From Gnetum montanum (taxonomy: Eukaryota > Streptophyta > Gnetopsida > Gnetales > Gnetaceae), in assembly GCA_015680685.1 (NCBI GenBank), contig MNCI01017947.1, positions 204,391-268,390 on the forward strand: a stretch of DNA of 64,000 nucleotides. Direction: 5' to 3'. The notes under the pieces are model-generated. The model was not told where the DNA came from and made no database searches. It was given only the letters and a program-made list of their open reading frames with translations. The position numbers and the translations under genes are program-made. The number at the start of each line of letters is the position of its first letter. Position 1 is the first letter of the stretch. This document shows positions 25,843-38,774 of the stretch, piece after piece.

Positions 25843-26660
25843 GTATAGGGAATGTAGATATGGTAATTGACTCATCGTCCAAGCTTTTGAACAAATAGCT
25901 TATGCGAACCTTATAACTCGCATTAGCATGATAAAAATCGCTTCAACTTTAAAATTAAAATTTTTTTAAAATATATAAGGTTAGGAGGGTATTTCATTGA
26001 CAAAACAAATGTGTTAATTAGCAACAAATCGTTAATTGGTGAACCTTTAGTAGACACTACTAAAATTTTAAGATATGAATTTAGTACTTTAGGAATTATT
26101 TCGGAAATCAGGTTTTTTAATTTTTTTTAATTTCAAGAAACCAAACAATCTTATTAGTTTTACAATAATATATGAGCAAAGTAATGTTGTCCCATTTCAC
26201 CAACCTTATTCTACATTTTTACATATGAACTAGAATAGTGAATTAAAGAAGTACCTACAAATTATACCATTAAACTAGATTAGTTGTGATATAACTTTTA
26301 ATCCTTATAGGCTAATTGCAAATTTAAAAATAGGGTTAGAAGCAATGTTACATCAACTAGATAACGTTATATAACTAATTAGCAATTTGTGAGAATAAAA
26401 CTAACACTGAACATAAGAAGAAGGAGCCACAAAACCCAAACAAGAAACAAATGGAGCAAAGATCAATTAACTTCATTTAAAAAGAAAGAAGAGGGTGGCA
26501 TAGTGTTGACTAACAAATTACCATATTCAAACATAGTGTTGAAGATTGGGGATGATGAAGAGGCAACAAACCAAGACAATTGAGTCACATAAGAATGTGA
26601 GATTGAGTAAGAGAGTTCAACCTCTCATAGAGTTAATCATTACAACCAACAAACCCTCAT
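25843..26660. repeat. Dispersed repeat, copy 1 (relative of 48293-49410)
   Basis: Matches 48293-49410 in the same orientation over nearly its whole length. Shared words include TTAGCATGATAAAAAT, AAAATTAAAATTTTTTTAAA, GACAAAACAAATGTGTTAAT, AGTGAATTAAAGAAGTACCT and CAACCTCTCATAGAGTTAAT. The second copy is directly attached to L1-type reverse transcriptase remnants on the - strand, so this is probably the 3' part of an L1-like LINE. Confidence 0.75.
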
Positions 26661-26681
26661 GGGTAACTAGGAAATCAAGAC

Positions 26682-26930
26682 TGCACAACATGTGTCAACT
26701 TCCTTCGAGGCTCCTCCACTAAGAATGAGAGTAGACATGATGAAGTGCTAAGCAGTTGATGCGTCGACTAGGCTACGTATACGGGGCCTCGTATACGCGG
26801 CCGTGTCAACGTAGCCCCATCAATGCATCTGTCCATGCGTCTACATTGCCTCGTTTATGCAGTGCACGACATGTGTCAACTTCCTTTGAGGCTCCTCCAC
26901 TAAGATTGAGAGTAGACAAAAGTTGTCTTT
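26682..26930. repeat. GC-rich cassette between 55-bp direct repeats, period 181 bp
   Basis: The segment TGCACAACATGTGTCAACTT through GAGAGTAGACA at 26682-26736 recurs at 26863-26917 with only a few differences. Between the copies lies a GC-rich stretch (26756-26860) containing two palindromic CGTATACG words around GGGGCCT, and words such as CCCCATCAATGCATCTG that resemble the U3 of the LTR at 28.2 kb. No gene is present. Confidence 0.7.
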
Positions 26931-27199
26931 TACATTACTATAGAGAAACCTGCAAAGCAATAAAAGTTGAATCTAAACAAAAGATTGATCCTTGAGTCCA
27001 ACATGAAGCACCTCATTATTTTTTGAGAAATATGCACTAAAAGTCTCGTATAATTATATGAGCTATGATGAGTAGCACAAAGAGTGTCATCCCCAAAAAA
27101 ATGGCAAACCTCTACATAGTGAACCCACCCCATGCAACTTGTGATAACTCGACCAATAGGAAGATTGGTTGCACACACAATTAACTCTATCAAAATCCT
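26931..27199. other. AT-rich sequence, nothing recognised
   Basis: Contains only short open frames without recognisable motifs, between the GC-rich cassette and the L1 remnant. Confidence 0.4.
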
Positions 27200-28110
27200 C
27201 ACCTCTAAACCCCTATATCATATATGACTCCCCATTTCATGACTAAACTACTTGGACCACCCAAGAAGGATAACTTTGGAGCATAAAACAACACACATTC
27301 CTTCCTACTTTCACAAAGAAAGGAAGTGTCATCGAGCCTCTTAGATCCATGTGAACTATAGACTCATGCTTAACCAACATATACATCAGCAACAACATAC
27401 TCAATTGATATTAATTTGCTCATCAGTCATAATATTATAGGCATTTAACAACTACAATGAAATAAAATGTGCATTATTACTTACAAAAATGCAGTGGTTT
27501 CTCTATATCCATGTTTGCTATGTCATTTCCAACCATAATACGATGTATTCTATATGAGTGTGATCCTGAATCCATCCCGAAAAATGAACATTGGAAGTCA
27601 TTTCCATTTTCATAATAACTAAATTAATGGCATGTCATAAAGTACATTTTGTAAAGATGTGGACCATAATTTCTTCACAAATAACGCAAACTACATATTG
27701 AAGCAGCTAAAATCCTTTATGTTTCTATCTCTCAATTATCTAAATTGTCCTATGCTCACGTAGCCACTCGGAAAAAAAAATTAGGCTTGCAAGAAGGCTT
27801 TCAAAGTTAACTCTACAAAGCCACTTTCCCAAAAGAGGCATAATATACAATCCAACTACCCGTAGGCATGAGGAAAAGAAAGTACATCCTCCTCTCTACC
27901 AAAAATGACAACCATTTAACTAAGAAATCCATCAAGAGGTCTAGGTAATAGGAAAACTTTGCATTTGCTAAGAGCATATTTGAGATCACCATACTCTTAA
28001 GAGAGGATAACACTAATGGTAATGTTTTTCCAAAACTACAATCCATCCTAGCTCTAATAAGAATAATTACAATGTCAATGTTACCAAGCCCAAATCTCCA
28101 ACTATTCAAG
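27200..28110 (-). mobile_element. L1-type LINE remnant (RT C-terminus and zinc-binding region)
   Basis: The - strand frame at 28109-27813 has the layout of the region after the reverse transcriptase palm of plant L1 elements (an LSSLKSMVISNML-like stretch). At about 27700-27640 the - strand reads a C-x2-C-x5-H-x4-C pattern (CVICEEIMVHIFTKC), which fits the zf-RVT domain typical of plant L1 proteins. Frames are interrupted by stops. The left limit is approximate. Confidence 0.55.
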
Positions 28111-28189
28111 GATTGAAGTGTAAGTAGTCTTTGAACTTTCTAAACTTTTGAAGAATGAAATAATTCTAAATAAAAAATGAGTTTTTGAC

Positions 28190-29079
28190 TGACCATGAAT
28201 AATGAGACATCAATAAGACAAGCTACATTGACCCATCCCTATTGATGCAACCCCATTAATGTATCTCTATTGACACATGGTAGAATGCAATGACACAAAC
28301 ACGTTGACACTAACATAGCCACTACCTATATAAATGCATGCATCCCTCGCATTTATGACACTTTTCAATCATAGTATTAGCTAAACTTTTGTAGTTTTCT
28401 TTTCCTAGAGTTAGAATATTTTTCCTCTGAGTGCCTGTAGTGTGGATCTAAAAGATTGTATGGAGTTTTATTCAAATGCCCATATACCTAAACATATTGA
28501 TATGATGACAATAAAATCAAGATTTCCTATATCCATTGCAACACTTTTTGCACTTTGCTTTGCTTGCATTTTTTATTACAATTTGTAATTAAGTAATTAA
28601 TGTTATTAATCATAAACAAATGCATATGACCACTTCAAGCATAACGTGTTAACACTTGGTAATCCCAATAGTGGATATTTGGTGTGCCCAGTAATAGCCA
28701 CTTGGTAACCCAATAGTGTTAATACTAGTTTAGGATATGTACAACAAGTGGGAACAATTACTACACGTTATGATAGTTAGTTAATAGATTAGTAGATTAG
28801 TTAGAAAATTAATTGTTAAACTCTACTTAATTAGTTAGCTATTAGGACAAAAATATATTAAAAATAATTACAAAAATATACATCATATGCCTTAATGACA
28901 CTTAACCATATGTACTGATAAAACACAAGTATGAGTTAGGAAGACAATGACCTTGCAACTACATGTTTCACTATTTAGGAATATTGGCCACTTGGATAAC
29001 TAAGTCTACGAAGTTCAACCAGATCACTAGTAAATGCTTGTGATTCATATGGTTGGGTGTAGATATCCATTGCTGATCA
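28190..29079 (+). repeat. 5' LTR of the outer gypsy element
   Basis: The right end is set by the primer-binding site following GCTGATCA at 29079. The region 28700-29079 is alignable to the LTR at 30280-31152 (reverse strand) and the LTR end at 55266: shared words include GTTTAGGATATGT, AAGTGGGAACA, TTCAACCAGATCA and ATATGGTTG. A TATA box (CCTATATAAATG) lies at about 28325. The left end is approximate. Confidence 0.6.
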
Positions 29080-29098
29080 TTGGTGCTGTTATTGGGGA
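29080..29098 (+). other. Primer-binding site of the outer gypsy element
   Basis: TTGGTGCTGTTATTGGGGA follows the LTR end directly. It is related to TTGGTGCCATTGCTAGGGA at 55267-55285 and to the PBS type common in Athila/Tat-like elements (from memory). This site primes reverse transcription from a host tRNA. Confidence 0.65.
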
Positions 29099-30279
29099 CT
29101 TAGCTTTACTAAGTGAATGAAATAATTAACTAGTGAATTCATACACAAGTGTTGTGAGGAGAACATACTAAAAAATCTCTAATAATAATATTATTATTAT
29201 CCTAAGGAACACTTACATCTATTTTTGAAATGCCTTCTACTAAAAAAAACGAATCTCCATTGCATGATGACAAAAATAATAGACAATAGGAGAGGATGTA
29301 AAAAACTATTAATGAAAAGCCTCAATAATTGAAAGTCATTTATGCCCGTCCAAATTCCTATTATCCAGACTTCACATTCATTCTCCATTAGGATGAGTAG
29401 TCATGTCGGAGGAATATTGACGGTAGCATTATGTTACCTCTTGATTAATCCATTCTTGCCATGCTCATGAACCAACTCATGAGATTGGGTGTTGAAGTAG
29501 CAAGGCCTAAATATGAAGTGATGGATCAAATCTCCAAGGACTACCATCCTACAGAAGTGTAGCTTTGCAAAGAAAAACATATGGAGGCATGATATGAAGC
29601 CTCCAAGGGTACGTGGGCCTTAGCACTATTATTCCTACAAAAACATGAAGAGGATGAGGATTTCTTTTCTGGCTACTCTTAATATATGGATTCTCCTTCT
29701 TTCTTTGAGAAGGACATCTTTCACCAATGGTTGTAGTCAACCTTGGAGAACATTAATGATGGGAAGACATGGTCTAAAGATCAAGGAGCCTCAAAAGTTA
29801 AACCTCATAGTAATTTATCTAAGAACAAGAAGAATGACAGGGAGAAGAAAAAATATAAGAAGAAGAATTAAGGACTAAAAAAGATGGACTAGAAGGCATC
29901 GTTCTCCTAGTCCTCCATCTTTGTCATCCTTCTCATCATCAAACTTTGATAGGAGGAGCCTTGGTAGAGGCAAAGACAGGAGTAGTTAAGATTGTGGTGA
30001 AGATGATAGGAGATCCCATTAGATGATAACACCCGAGATGGAAGTCAACAAAGAGAGGAGTACAAATGTAATTGAGAAAAGAGGCATAATAGAACTCACC
30101 ATCGAAGGCATGACCATCATTGGGGACACTATGGATGTGATGACGATGATGAACCATTGTTGGCAACTAGGAACATGCTAAATGTTTCAGAAGTAGTGAG
30201 AGTTCCTACAAATCATTAGAAGGATAATAGGACTAAATGGTTAGATATGAACAATATCTTTAAGTTGGAGGGAGAATAT
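29099..30279 (+). pseudogene. gag of the outer gypsy element, 5' part
   Basis: Highly broken + strand coding sequence, with many stops and shifting frames. Its last codons (an LDMNN-like and GEY-like segment at about 30240-30279) match the gag of the third element around 55950-55990 (LDLNN, GGYDSDP). The frame resumes at 39291 after the nested insertion. The middle part (29600-30160) is rich in Arg, Lys and Ser codons. Confidence 0.55.
30275..30279. repeat. Target-site duplication AATAT, left copy
   Basis: AATAT directly precedes the TGATGAGC end of the nested element. The partner is at 39286-39290. Five bases is the usual length for Ty3/gypsy integrases. Confidence 0.85.
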
Positions 30280-31152
30280 TGATGAGCGGCAAGATACCCC
30301 TATGACCAACCATACAAATCACAAGTGTTCACATGTAATCCAGTCAAATTCCATAGACTATAGTTACTAAGTACACTAGAGCTAAACAACGTGTGTGTGT
30401 TGTTCGTTCATTGTCTTCCTAGTCCCACTTGTGAAATGCAATTCTATGGTTAAGTGTAACTGAGGCATATGATTTTTATTATTTTGTTGTTTTTATGGAA
30501 TTACTCACCTAGAACAAGAATAAAAGTAAGAGTGATTAAAAGTAAAAGCAAATAATTGCTAAGTAAACTATAGTCTAATCTAGCCTAACATAAGTAACTG
30601 TTCCCACTTCTCGAACACATCCTAAACTTTGTGCAAACACTGCTAGGCTATCAAACGCTAGTCATTTCTTAGCTATCGAGTGTCACAAGTATGCTCAAAG
30701 GGATTGTGCTTATGTAATTTAACGATTTCCTTAATTGATCAAAATTAATTGCTGCATAAATAACATTAATGTAAATTGCATGAAATAACAATATGTAAAT
30801 GCATAAGAAAGAAAATCTCAAGTGCTATAAGGAATGGATCAAAGAGCTCATCTTTATTGTCAATACAATGGTGTGCTCAGGTACATCAATGCTTGAATAA
30901 AGATCTGTTCACACTTAGACCTCCTACTGCAGGCACTTGGAAAATATTCTAACTTTCAAATGGACAAACTGAAAGAGTTTCACTCTTGACTACTAAAAAC
31001 TTACTCCCAATTGTGCATCTGGGCGCTATATTTATAGACTTGGGAGTAACCTTGTGATATTGAATGTACAATATCGCATCGTAGGCCACGATATCGCATG
31101 CTTGATATCACGGCCATCCTGATATCAAAATGATGAAAAACATGATTTATCA
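30280..31152 (-). repeat. 3' LTR of the nested element (873 bp, full length)
   Basis: Read on the - strand it begins TGATAAATCATG and ends CCGCTCATCA. U3 carries a cluster of ATATC/GATAT words (31060-31130), followed by a TATA box (TCTATAAATATAG) near 31030. The part 30641-31152 matches 38775-39285 closely. The remainder is alignable to the other LTRs at 28.2-29.1 kb and 54.4-55.3 kb. Confidence 0.9.
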
Positions 31153-31166
31153 TATCCCCATAACTA
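31153..31166 (-). other. Polypurine tract of the nested element
   Basis: On the - strand TTATGGGGATA directly precedes the LTR, after GGATGAGTTTTCATT. The same arrangement (GGATGAGTTTTTATTCAG, then TGGGGGTA) precedes the 3' LTR at 61309. This is the expected plus-strand priming site. Confidence 0.7.
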
Positions 31167-33149
31167 AATGAAAACTCATCCTTGAGTACAACAGAAGAGG
31201 GACAAGTCCTTTACAAAATATCATAGGGGGTGTGGACTTATTTGACTGACATGCAGAGCGACACATAGAAAATAGACAAATACAAGAGTGCCTGAGCATA
31301 CAATATTATAATGGTGTACAACATTGGGTGTTCATGATAATAGGAAGGAACACCAATGAATCCAAAGGACATCCAACCCTTCTTGACAATAGAAGAATGA
31401 GGGAGAGGTAGAAGAGATCTAGTGGTCATGAACAATCTCCCATGAGTGATATGGTTGCATCCTCCTTGGTGATGATAGTCCCACTTCCAGTCCACACTTC
31501 CCATTGCAATCACAATAAAACCAAGGATTAGTATTTATAGTGCAACAGATAATGGCTTAGTACCTTGTCTCATTGGTGATTTTATCTAGCCAGGTTGTGA
31601 TTGTGATAGATTGGTTGCTTGATGTTGTTAGTGGAAAGACTAAAGAATGGGTTTAATAAGAGAAGTTATCCAGACAATTCAGAAAAATCTTAACACAAGG
31701 AGTACTAGAAAGAGGGTATCCATAATAATAAAAAGGATTTCATTACAAACAATTGTGAAGGTTCGCACAACTAGATGACATGGATGGGGTAAATAAAAAG
31801 AATTTGATTGTAACAATGTCTAAGGATAAAGAACTTAACTTAACCAAACCAAAAGATATGCAAGTGGGTCCTCCCCAAAGCAGGCACAACCATTTTATGC
31901 CCTTTCATAACTTCAAACCAAGGAGTCCATGGGCACCATGGATGATTAATGGTTACAGAAAGTTAAGTACAAAAATCCAAAAGTAACTGACTGAGAAACC
32001 CGACACATCAAACTAGAACATTGAATCAAAACATGAAACTAGTTGTGAGGTGAGACATGGAAAGCATAGATGGATGATAGAGAAAGTGGAATGGAGTTTC
32101 TAATTATGGTCACATACAGTCCCTTGTGGAGTTTGTGATTAATTGACTTGGTAGGATCCTTCCTTAGTCTAGATCAAAACCAACCACTTTCAGTGACTTC
32201 ACATCGACATTCTAAGGCTAGTCCATCCCCTAAGACACAAGAATGCTCCCACAAAACAACCACCATTCCAAATTGAAGTGAAGGTAGGAAGTGAGAAAGG
32301 GCCTTAGTTAGAGGAGACAAGACAAGTCTCATAACTAGTGCTTGTAGCCCTTTTATTTGGTTTAAGGGTTGTGCTTTAAATTTCCATGTTTGTTTTTGGA
32401 TGGGAACCATACCATGCAAAGACCCATGTATTTTTCACATTTATTTTATCCAAGGGGTGTGATTTGAATCCTCATCTTTTTCTTTTTCTTTTGATGAGGA
32501 CCACACCATGCAAGGACTTATTGGACTTCCTATTGTGAAATGATGTAGAATGGTGAGGAGCTTACAAGAACATCCCTGCACACAGGAAAATAGAAAGGCA
32601 CAAAGAATACCACATCCCTTTGAAGCCACACCCTATCCAAACCTTTGATTCCTTCCCAATTCTAGAAACTACACAAGTCACCAATTTATTAAAGTTGTAT
32701 TAATGAAGAAGAGACTGCATACTTCCAAAACAAGGAAAAGCATAGAGTATGTGGATGGGTGGATGATGTGGACTCACTACCTATTACATGAAAAGAAACC
32801 ATGTTCCAGTCATTAGTAATGACATTCAAAGTCAAAAACTAGACATCAACAATCAAAGTACAAGTGAAGCATACCACCATTGAGTAGTGCATTACTGTTG
32901 TACTTGCCACCTTATTAGTAGAAAAAGTAGAGACACATCAATCACAAGCAACATAACCATAAAAGAAAGTAAAAATGTAGATAATAAATATTGAATATAT
33001 TAACATTGGTGTAAAAAAAAACTAAGAAAAAGCCAATAACCTTAAAAATACAAATATGTAAAATAAAGATGTAAAACAAAGAAGATGAAAACAAAAAGTT
33101 GTAAAACCAAAAATGTGTAGAACAAAGAGGTCAAAAACTGAGGAGTCAC
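31167..33149 (-). other. Non-coding 3' region of the nested element
   Basis: About 2 kb between the end of pol and the polypurine tract. No known domain is visible. It includes a degenerate repeat pair around 32345-32425 and 32455-32520, both ending in an ACCATGCAA-type word after a GATG(G/A)GAACCA-like phrase. Confidence 0.5.
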
Positions 33150-36100
33150 CTAAGGTATTAGTATGGGTGGCCATCTCCCCCATGACTAAGTTGGAAGGGA
33201 GAGATCCAAAAGATTGAGCGTGGTTGTCCATCTGACAAGGTGTTTGTTGTGTTGTTTGACCTAAGCTCATGGAAAGGTTTTATTTGTTGAATGTTGACTA
33301 ATTGTTTCTTGTTTGGGCTATTAGGTTTGTAGATGATCATGGCCTCAAATGGAAAAGTCTTATCAATAATGTAAGGTCCTTCCCACAATGTTTGGAATTT
33401 GGTTCATTGGGGTACATGTGTAGGATTCCAATAAAGAACCTTGTCTCCTAGTTGAAACTTTACTTTTCTTATTTTGAGGTCATGGCATTTCTTATTGAAT
33501 GCCTTATGCATCTCATTGTATGACAGGGCCATTAACCAATTTTCATCTAGCAAGCTGAGACTCATTAATTATTCTTTCTATGCTAGACTTAGATCTAGGT
33601 TAAGATTGTAGGCTGTGGAGAGTGTATGGAGCTCGAATTGGATAGGCAATGTTGGTAGTTTTCCATACACAAGCTCATAGGGAGAATAACCTATGGGAAG
33701 TTTTCATGTGGAGCTATAGGCCCAAAGGGCATCATTTAATTTAGTGCTCTAGTCCCTTCGATACTTGCTAATGGTATGTGTTAAAATTTTTGTAATCTCC
33801 TGATTAGTAACCTCAGCTTGACCATTGGCTTGGGGATGATATGGTGTTGTGAATTTATGTTCAACCCCCAAGAATTGCATTAGCTTCTGGAAAGTGGAAC
33901 TTGTAAAATGAGTTCCATTATTAGAAATTAATGCATAAGGTACATCAAACCTATTTATGACATTTTTTTGTACAAACAGAGCAATAGTGGTGGATGTATA
34001 GTCAACGGTGGTTGCTGCTTCTACCCACTTGGTATAATAGTAAACTATTACTATTATATATGTCTTTCCATTGGATAAAGGTGTGATGGGACCCATAAAG
34101 TGAATGCCCCAAATGTCGAATGATTCAAGAGGTTGTATCCATTATTGTGGTCCCTCCATTTGAGCTATCATTCCACCATCCCTCTAGCAATGATCACAAG
34201 CATAGATGAATTGATGTGCATCCCTAAAGATTGTTGGCTAATAATACCCTGCCATGAAGATTTTTATGGTCGTGCATCTCCCAGCGTAATGGACCCCACA
34301 AGGACCTTCATGAGCATCCTAAAAAACATGAAGTTAATCTATATCAGGGACACACTAATGTACCAGGCAATTGAGACAAACTTTATAATGGTTTTCATTA
34401 ATCTCCATGAAATGCTTGACCTAGTGAAGAAACTATTATTTCTTTCTAGTGTCTAGCCCTTTGCAGTAGTTCTTTCTTGAGTAGATAAGTGAGGATGGTG
34501 TCATACTATTTTGGTTCCTTGGAAATTTGTGCATTGATAACACTTGCAAGGAGAGATTTGTTAGGGAATTGATCAGATAAAAGACTTTCTTTCTCATTTT
34601 TCATTCCATCTTAGTTGCGATAAGTGATCTGAGACCACATTCTCCACGCCTTTACGATCTACCATTTTGAGATTGAATTCTTGCAAAATCATGAGCCACC
34701 ATATGACACGGGGGCTTACCATTGGTTTTTTCATTAGAAATCTAATGGTGCTATGATCTGTATGCACAAACACTTTGTAGCCAAGCACCTAATGCTTGAA
34801 CTTCTCTAAAGCAAACACCACTACCATCAACTCCTTTTCTATGATGGTGTAGTTCAATTGTGCATCTGCGATGCTTCAGCTTGCACAATGAATGTAATAT
34901 GGACGTTTTTAAACATCCATCTATGTAAGCACTACCCCCAAAGTATAATTCGATGCATCAATCATCACATGAAATGGTTTGGACCAATTTTGTGCTTGAA
35001 GAATAGGAGTTTCAACAAGCTTTTGCTACAATTTCTGAAATGCTGATTCACATGTAGGGGTCCAGATGAATGATGCATCCTTCTTCGTCAATTCTACCAA
35101 CAGCTTTGTGATTTTGGAAAAATCCTTAATGAATCGCCGGTAGTAGCCAGTATGACCAAGGAATGACCAAACTTCTTTGATTGTTTCAAGTTGATGGGTT
35201 GTTCCTTGGATGACCCTTATTTTCTCAAGATCCACCTCGATTCCTACTTTTGAGCTATGATTCTCCAAGACTGTGCCTTCTTGGACCATAAGATGGCTCT
35301 TTTGCCAATTGAGTCAGAGGTTTATCTTGACACATCTTTTTAACACTTGCTCAAGACAGTCCAGAGCTTGCTCGAACATAGCTCCATAGGTAGAAAAATC
35401 ATCCATAAAAACTTATACCCTGCTACCAATTTGCTATTGAAAGATGTTGAGAACTAATCATTGAAATGTGGCTGGGGCATTGCATAGACCAAATGGCATC
35501 TATCGATAGGCAAAAGTCCCCTAAGGACTTGTGAAAGTTGTCTTTGCCTAGTCCTCTAGTGGAATCCAAATTTGGTTATAGCCACTATAACCATCTAGAA
35601 AGCTGTAAAAGTTGTTCCCCGAAATGGTGTCTAGCACTTGGTCGATGAAAGGCAATGGGAAATGATCCTTGAAAGTTGCTATGTTGAATAGCCGGAAATC
35701 AATGCACACCCACCATTTTCCTCCTTTCTTTGGTACAATCATGAGTGGGTTGAGCCACTCACTATTTGCAATAGGATAGATGAATCCCACTTTGAGGAGT
35801 TGTTCAATCTCCTCTTTGACAATCTGTTTTAACTTGGGATTCAAATGTCATTGTGGCTATCATTTTGGCTTGACGGTAGGGTTGGTGTATATTTGGTGCT
35901 CGCATATGCTTAGATCTATCCCAATGAGTTCGGAATATAACTAGGCAAAGGCTACTGACCATTTCCCCACAAATTTTATCAATTTTCTCTTCTATTTTGT
36001 AGCAAGCTTGGCATTAATGATAACTAGCCTCCTATTTTTCAAAAATACATACTCTATTCCAATCGGTAGCATCTTCAATTCAAGGGGCTCTTGTTTAAAA

Positions 36101-36760
36101 CTATCAAGAATTTTCAGGTCATCCCAATTAACATCATCATTTGCTCCTTCAGAGAGCTGGTGGTGAACTTGCTCAAGTTCATTCATATGCATAATGCACT
36201 ACTACTAGTATTAGTTGTCAACCACTGGGTGCCCTCTTATTTTGTGGCTACTACGTATAGACATCTTTGGATATCAACTTTTGGTGTACACTACTTGCAT
36301 GCAAAGATAGATGTGTGCTTTACTAACCATAACTTTTGCACACAATGGAACATTGAATCGTTGTATGCGATACATGGAACTCTCTTCTTCTCAATCTTCC
36401 CAAATTCATTTTCTTTTCATATTTCCAAGGAAAGATCTCTAATTCCCATTTTAGCATCCACAATACTTAACCATTCCCTTCCCATAATAATTGGAAAGTC
36501 TCTCTTGTAGTTCTCCACTTTGATTACTAGAAAATTAGCAAGATATGACCACCCATAAATAGTCGTGACGATGTCTTCAACTAGTCCCAATGAAACAGTG
36601 ATGGACTGGTCTACCAACTCTAGCTAGATATTTCTCTTCTTCAAAGGAGGAAGGTTCCACATTGTGTACATCTCATGCAAGATTAGATTAACATTGGAAC
36701 TAGAGTCAAGAAGAGCTTTGCAAGGCTCATTCCCAACAATTTGCAAGTAAACTAGGGGAC
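33150..36760 (-). pseudogene. pol of the nested gypsy element (protease, RT, RNase H, integrase)
   Basis: Reads downward. Protease: the DSG-type site near 36715 reads DSSS, and FPIIMGREWL lies at about 36500. Reverse transcriptase: 35844-35280 with PLMIVPKKGGKW, FLDGYSGYNQI and FMDD at 35409-35398. RNase H: about 35290-34594, with VHTDHSTIRFLM. Integrase: 34096-33749 with YYYTKW, ISNNGTHF and HPQANGQAEVTN. The first and second integrase aspartates are replaced by Tyr (34042-34040) and Asn (33922-33920), while the glutamate is kept. The C-terminal GPYIIDKTFPF segment lies at about 33380. Numerous stops and frameshifts separate the pieces. Inactive. Confidence 0.85.
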
Positions 36761-36999
36761 TTCCAAGATTTGCTAATTTTTTGGGCAGGTTACCAGCTCA
36801 AATCCAATCAGATACAACATGTGTCAGCATTACAGTATGGATTCAAGAAGGATTTTGGTATGAAGTGGACTCTGATAGAGAGGAAACAAAGGAAGGTGGA
36901 CAAGTAGGATTACCAACAACTGATGTGTCTGAGGGCTTTGGTGGACTGTGAGGTTGAAAGAAGGGTCTTTTTTTTGTTCATGGTTCTCACCTGCTGGAT

Positions 37000-38700
37000 G
37001 GGTTAATCGATTGCAAGTTAACTACCCTCGTAGCATTTCTTTGTTGTGGTTGTGTAGGCAATTCACCTTGCATGGACAGAGTAGGCGGTAGTTGTGTAGG
37101 AGGTGGAGGAGTAGGTGTAGGAACAAGAGGTCCATGAGGATAGTAGGTGGTATCCCTTCTTGGATAGGGTTATTGGTATGTTTTGGGAGCGTAATGGTGA
37201 AATTGATAAGCAACAATATGACTAGAGGAGTCCCTTGGAGATGAAGGTTGTTGAACATAGTAATTATAGCGACCTGGTTGCCGGTAAGGGTATTGCTATC
37301 TTGGAGGTGGAAATTACCATGATTATGGTTGCTACCACTGTTGGTACACTTTGTAAGGTTTTGGAGGAGTTCCACTTGGATAGTATTGCTATGGTTGGTG
37401 GAACTGTTGAGGATTGCCTTTTGCATAAGGCAATTTGTTGGGCATTTGCCTTTGTGCAAGTCATGGATGTAAGGCATACATCCCCGATTCCTGTAAGTGT
37501 GATACAACTAGGCAACATCCCTTAGGATGTTCATATTGGCAGATATCACACCCACCATCATCATCTAAGTCACTTTTTGTAGCCATATCTATTACAGTTA
37601 TCTTACCTTTAACTTTATATTTGGCATGTTCAGCTTCCTTATGTCTCTGACGCTCTTGCTCACCACCATGTTCCTTGGACTCTTCAACAATTTTTAAAAT
37701 AGCATGAAACCTATTGTCCATGGAGTTCCATAATTGATCAACCTTAGTTATAATTTCTAATTGCAATTTCTAGAATAGCAAGGTTTTTTGATTCACCACC
37801 TCATCTCTGGCAAATTCATCCTTACTATCACAAAATCTAACCTCCTTTTTTTGAATAGAAGGGTGTCTATTGTATTCTTCGGCACTTTCATGTTTTTTCA
37901 GCTCTTCCTCCTCCTTGGCTACTTGCTCAATTAATTTTTGAATCTAATGGATGCTCAACTCTGTCAATCTCCCTTAGGCATAAACACCAAGTGTTTTCCT
38001 AGTTTCAGATTGCAACCTGTCTACAATATGATGAAGCTAATCAAGCTGAGAGTATTTATGTCTAGGACACCTATGCAATAGAGAGTAGTATCGGCCAATA
38101 GTAGCATCCAAGGGCTCATGATTTCCTTGTTTCCAACCTTGAATTTGTTTCCTTATATTGGATACTTAGAAGTATGTTTGATATTTGTCATTGAATAGTT
38201 CCAACATTATACTCAATCGCCTGATTGATTCTAGTTCCAAGGATCGATGCCAACTTTTTGTTTCTTTTATAAGTATCCTTGAAAATAATTTTAGCTTTTT
38301 GCCAGTCATTTTCAATGTTTTACAAGGCACATGCATCTTGGAAGGCCTAAAGATGATTTTGTGAATTAGCATCATATCCTCCCTGGAACCAAGAGATATT
38401 GTTCATATTAAGCCTCTTTATTCTACTATTCTTCACGTGCCTGGTTGGAATCCTCATAGCCTCTGCAATGTTTAACATGCCCCAAGTAGCAAGTAGAGGT
38501 TCATCAAGGCCATGATGGTGGTGCCTACAATGTTCCCTACTAGCCCTTCTTTCTTGATGTTGGGCCTCTCTGGATTTCCCATGTATTCATTCATGACTAT
38601 CTTAATGGTCCCTTCCATCATTCTAGTTTCGTTGATCACCTTCATCATGGTTATTTCATCTGCAGCCACGATCTAAACCTGATGAAGAAGAAGATGATAA
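37000..38700 (-). pseudogene. gag of the nested gypsy element
   Basis: On the - strand the capsid-like part (about 38350-38000) contains GWKQGNHEPLDA- and SETRKTLGVYA-like segments homologous to the gag at 56210-56390. A zinc knuckle of pattern C-x2-C-x3-H-x4-C (CDICQYEHPKGCC) lies at 37550-37512, and a Pro/His-rich tail follows to about 37020. Frameshifts and stops break the frame in several places. Confidence 0.7.
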
Positions 38701-38774
38701 TGAAGGGGAAGAATAAGGGGAGATTGCTCCACACTGACACCTATCATCCTTCCTTTGATGCTTGCAACCACGAT

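Noticed and set aside
29645-29878. Arg/Lys-rich open frame as a separate small gene
   Set aside because: It sits inside the decayed gag of the outer element, and the bias fits a nucleic-acid-binding stretch or chance.
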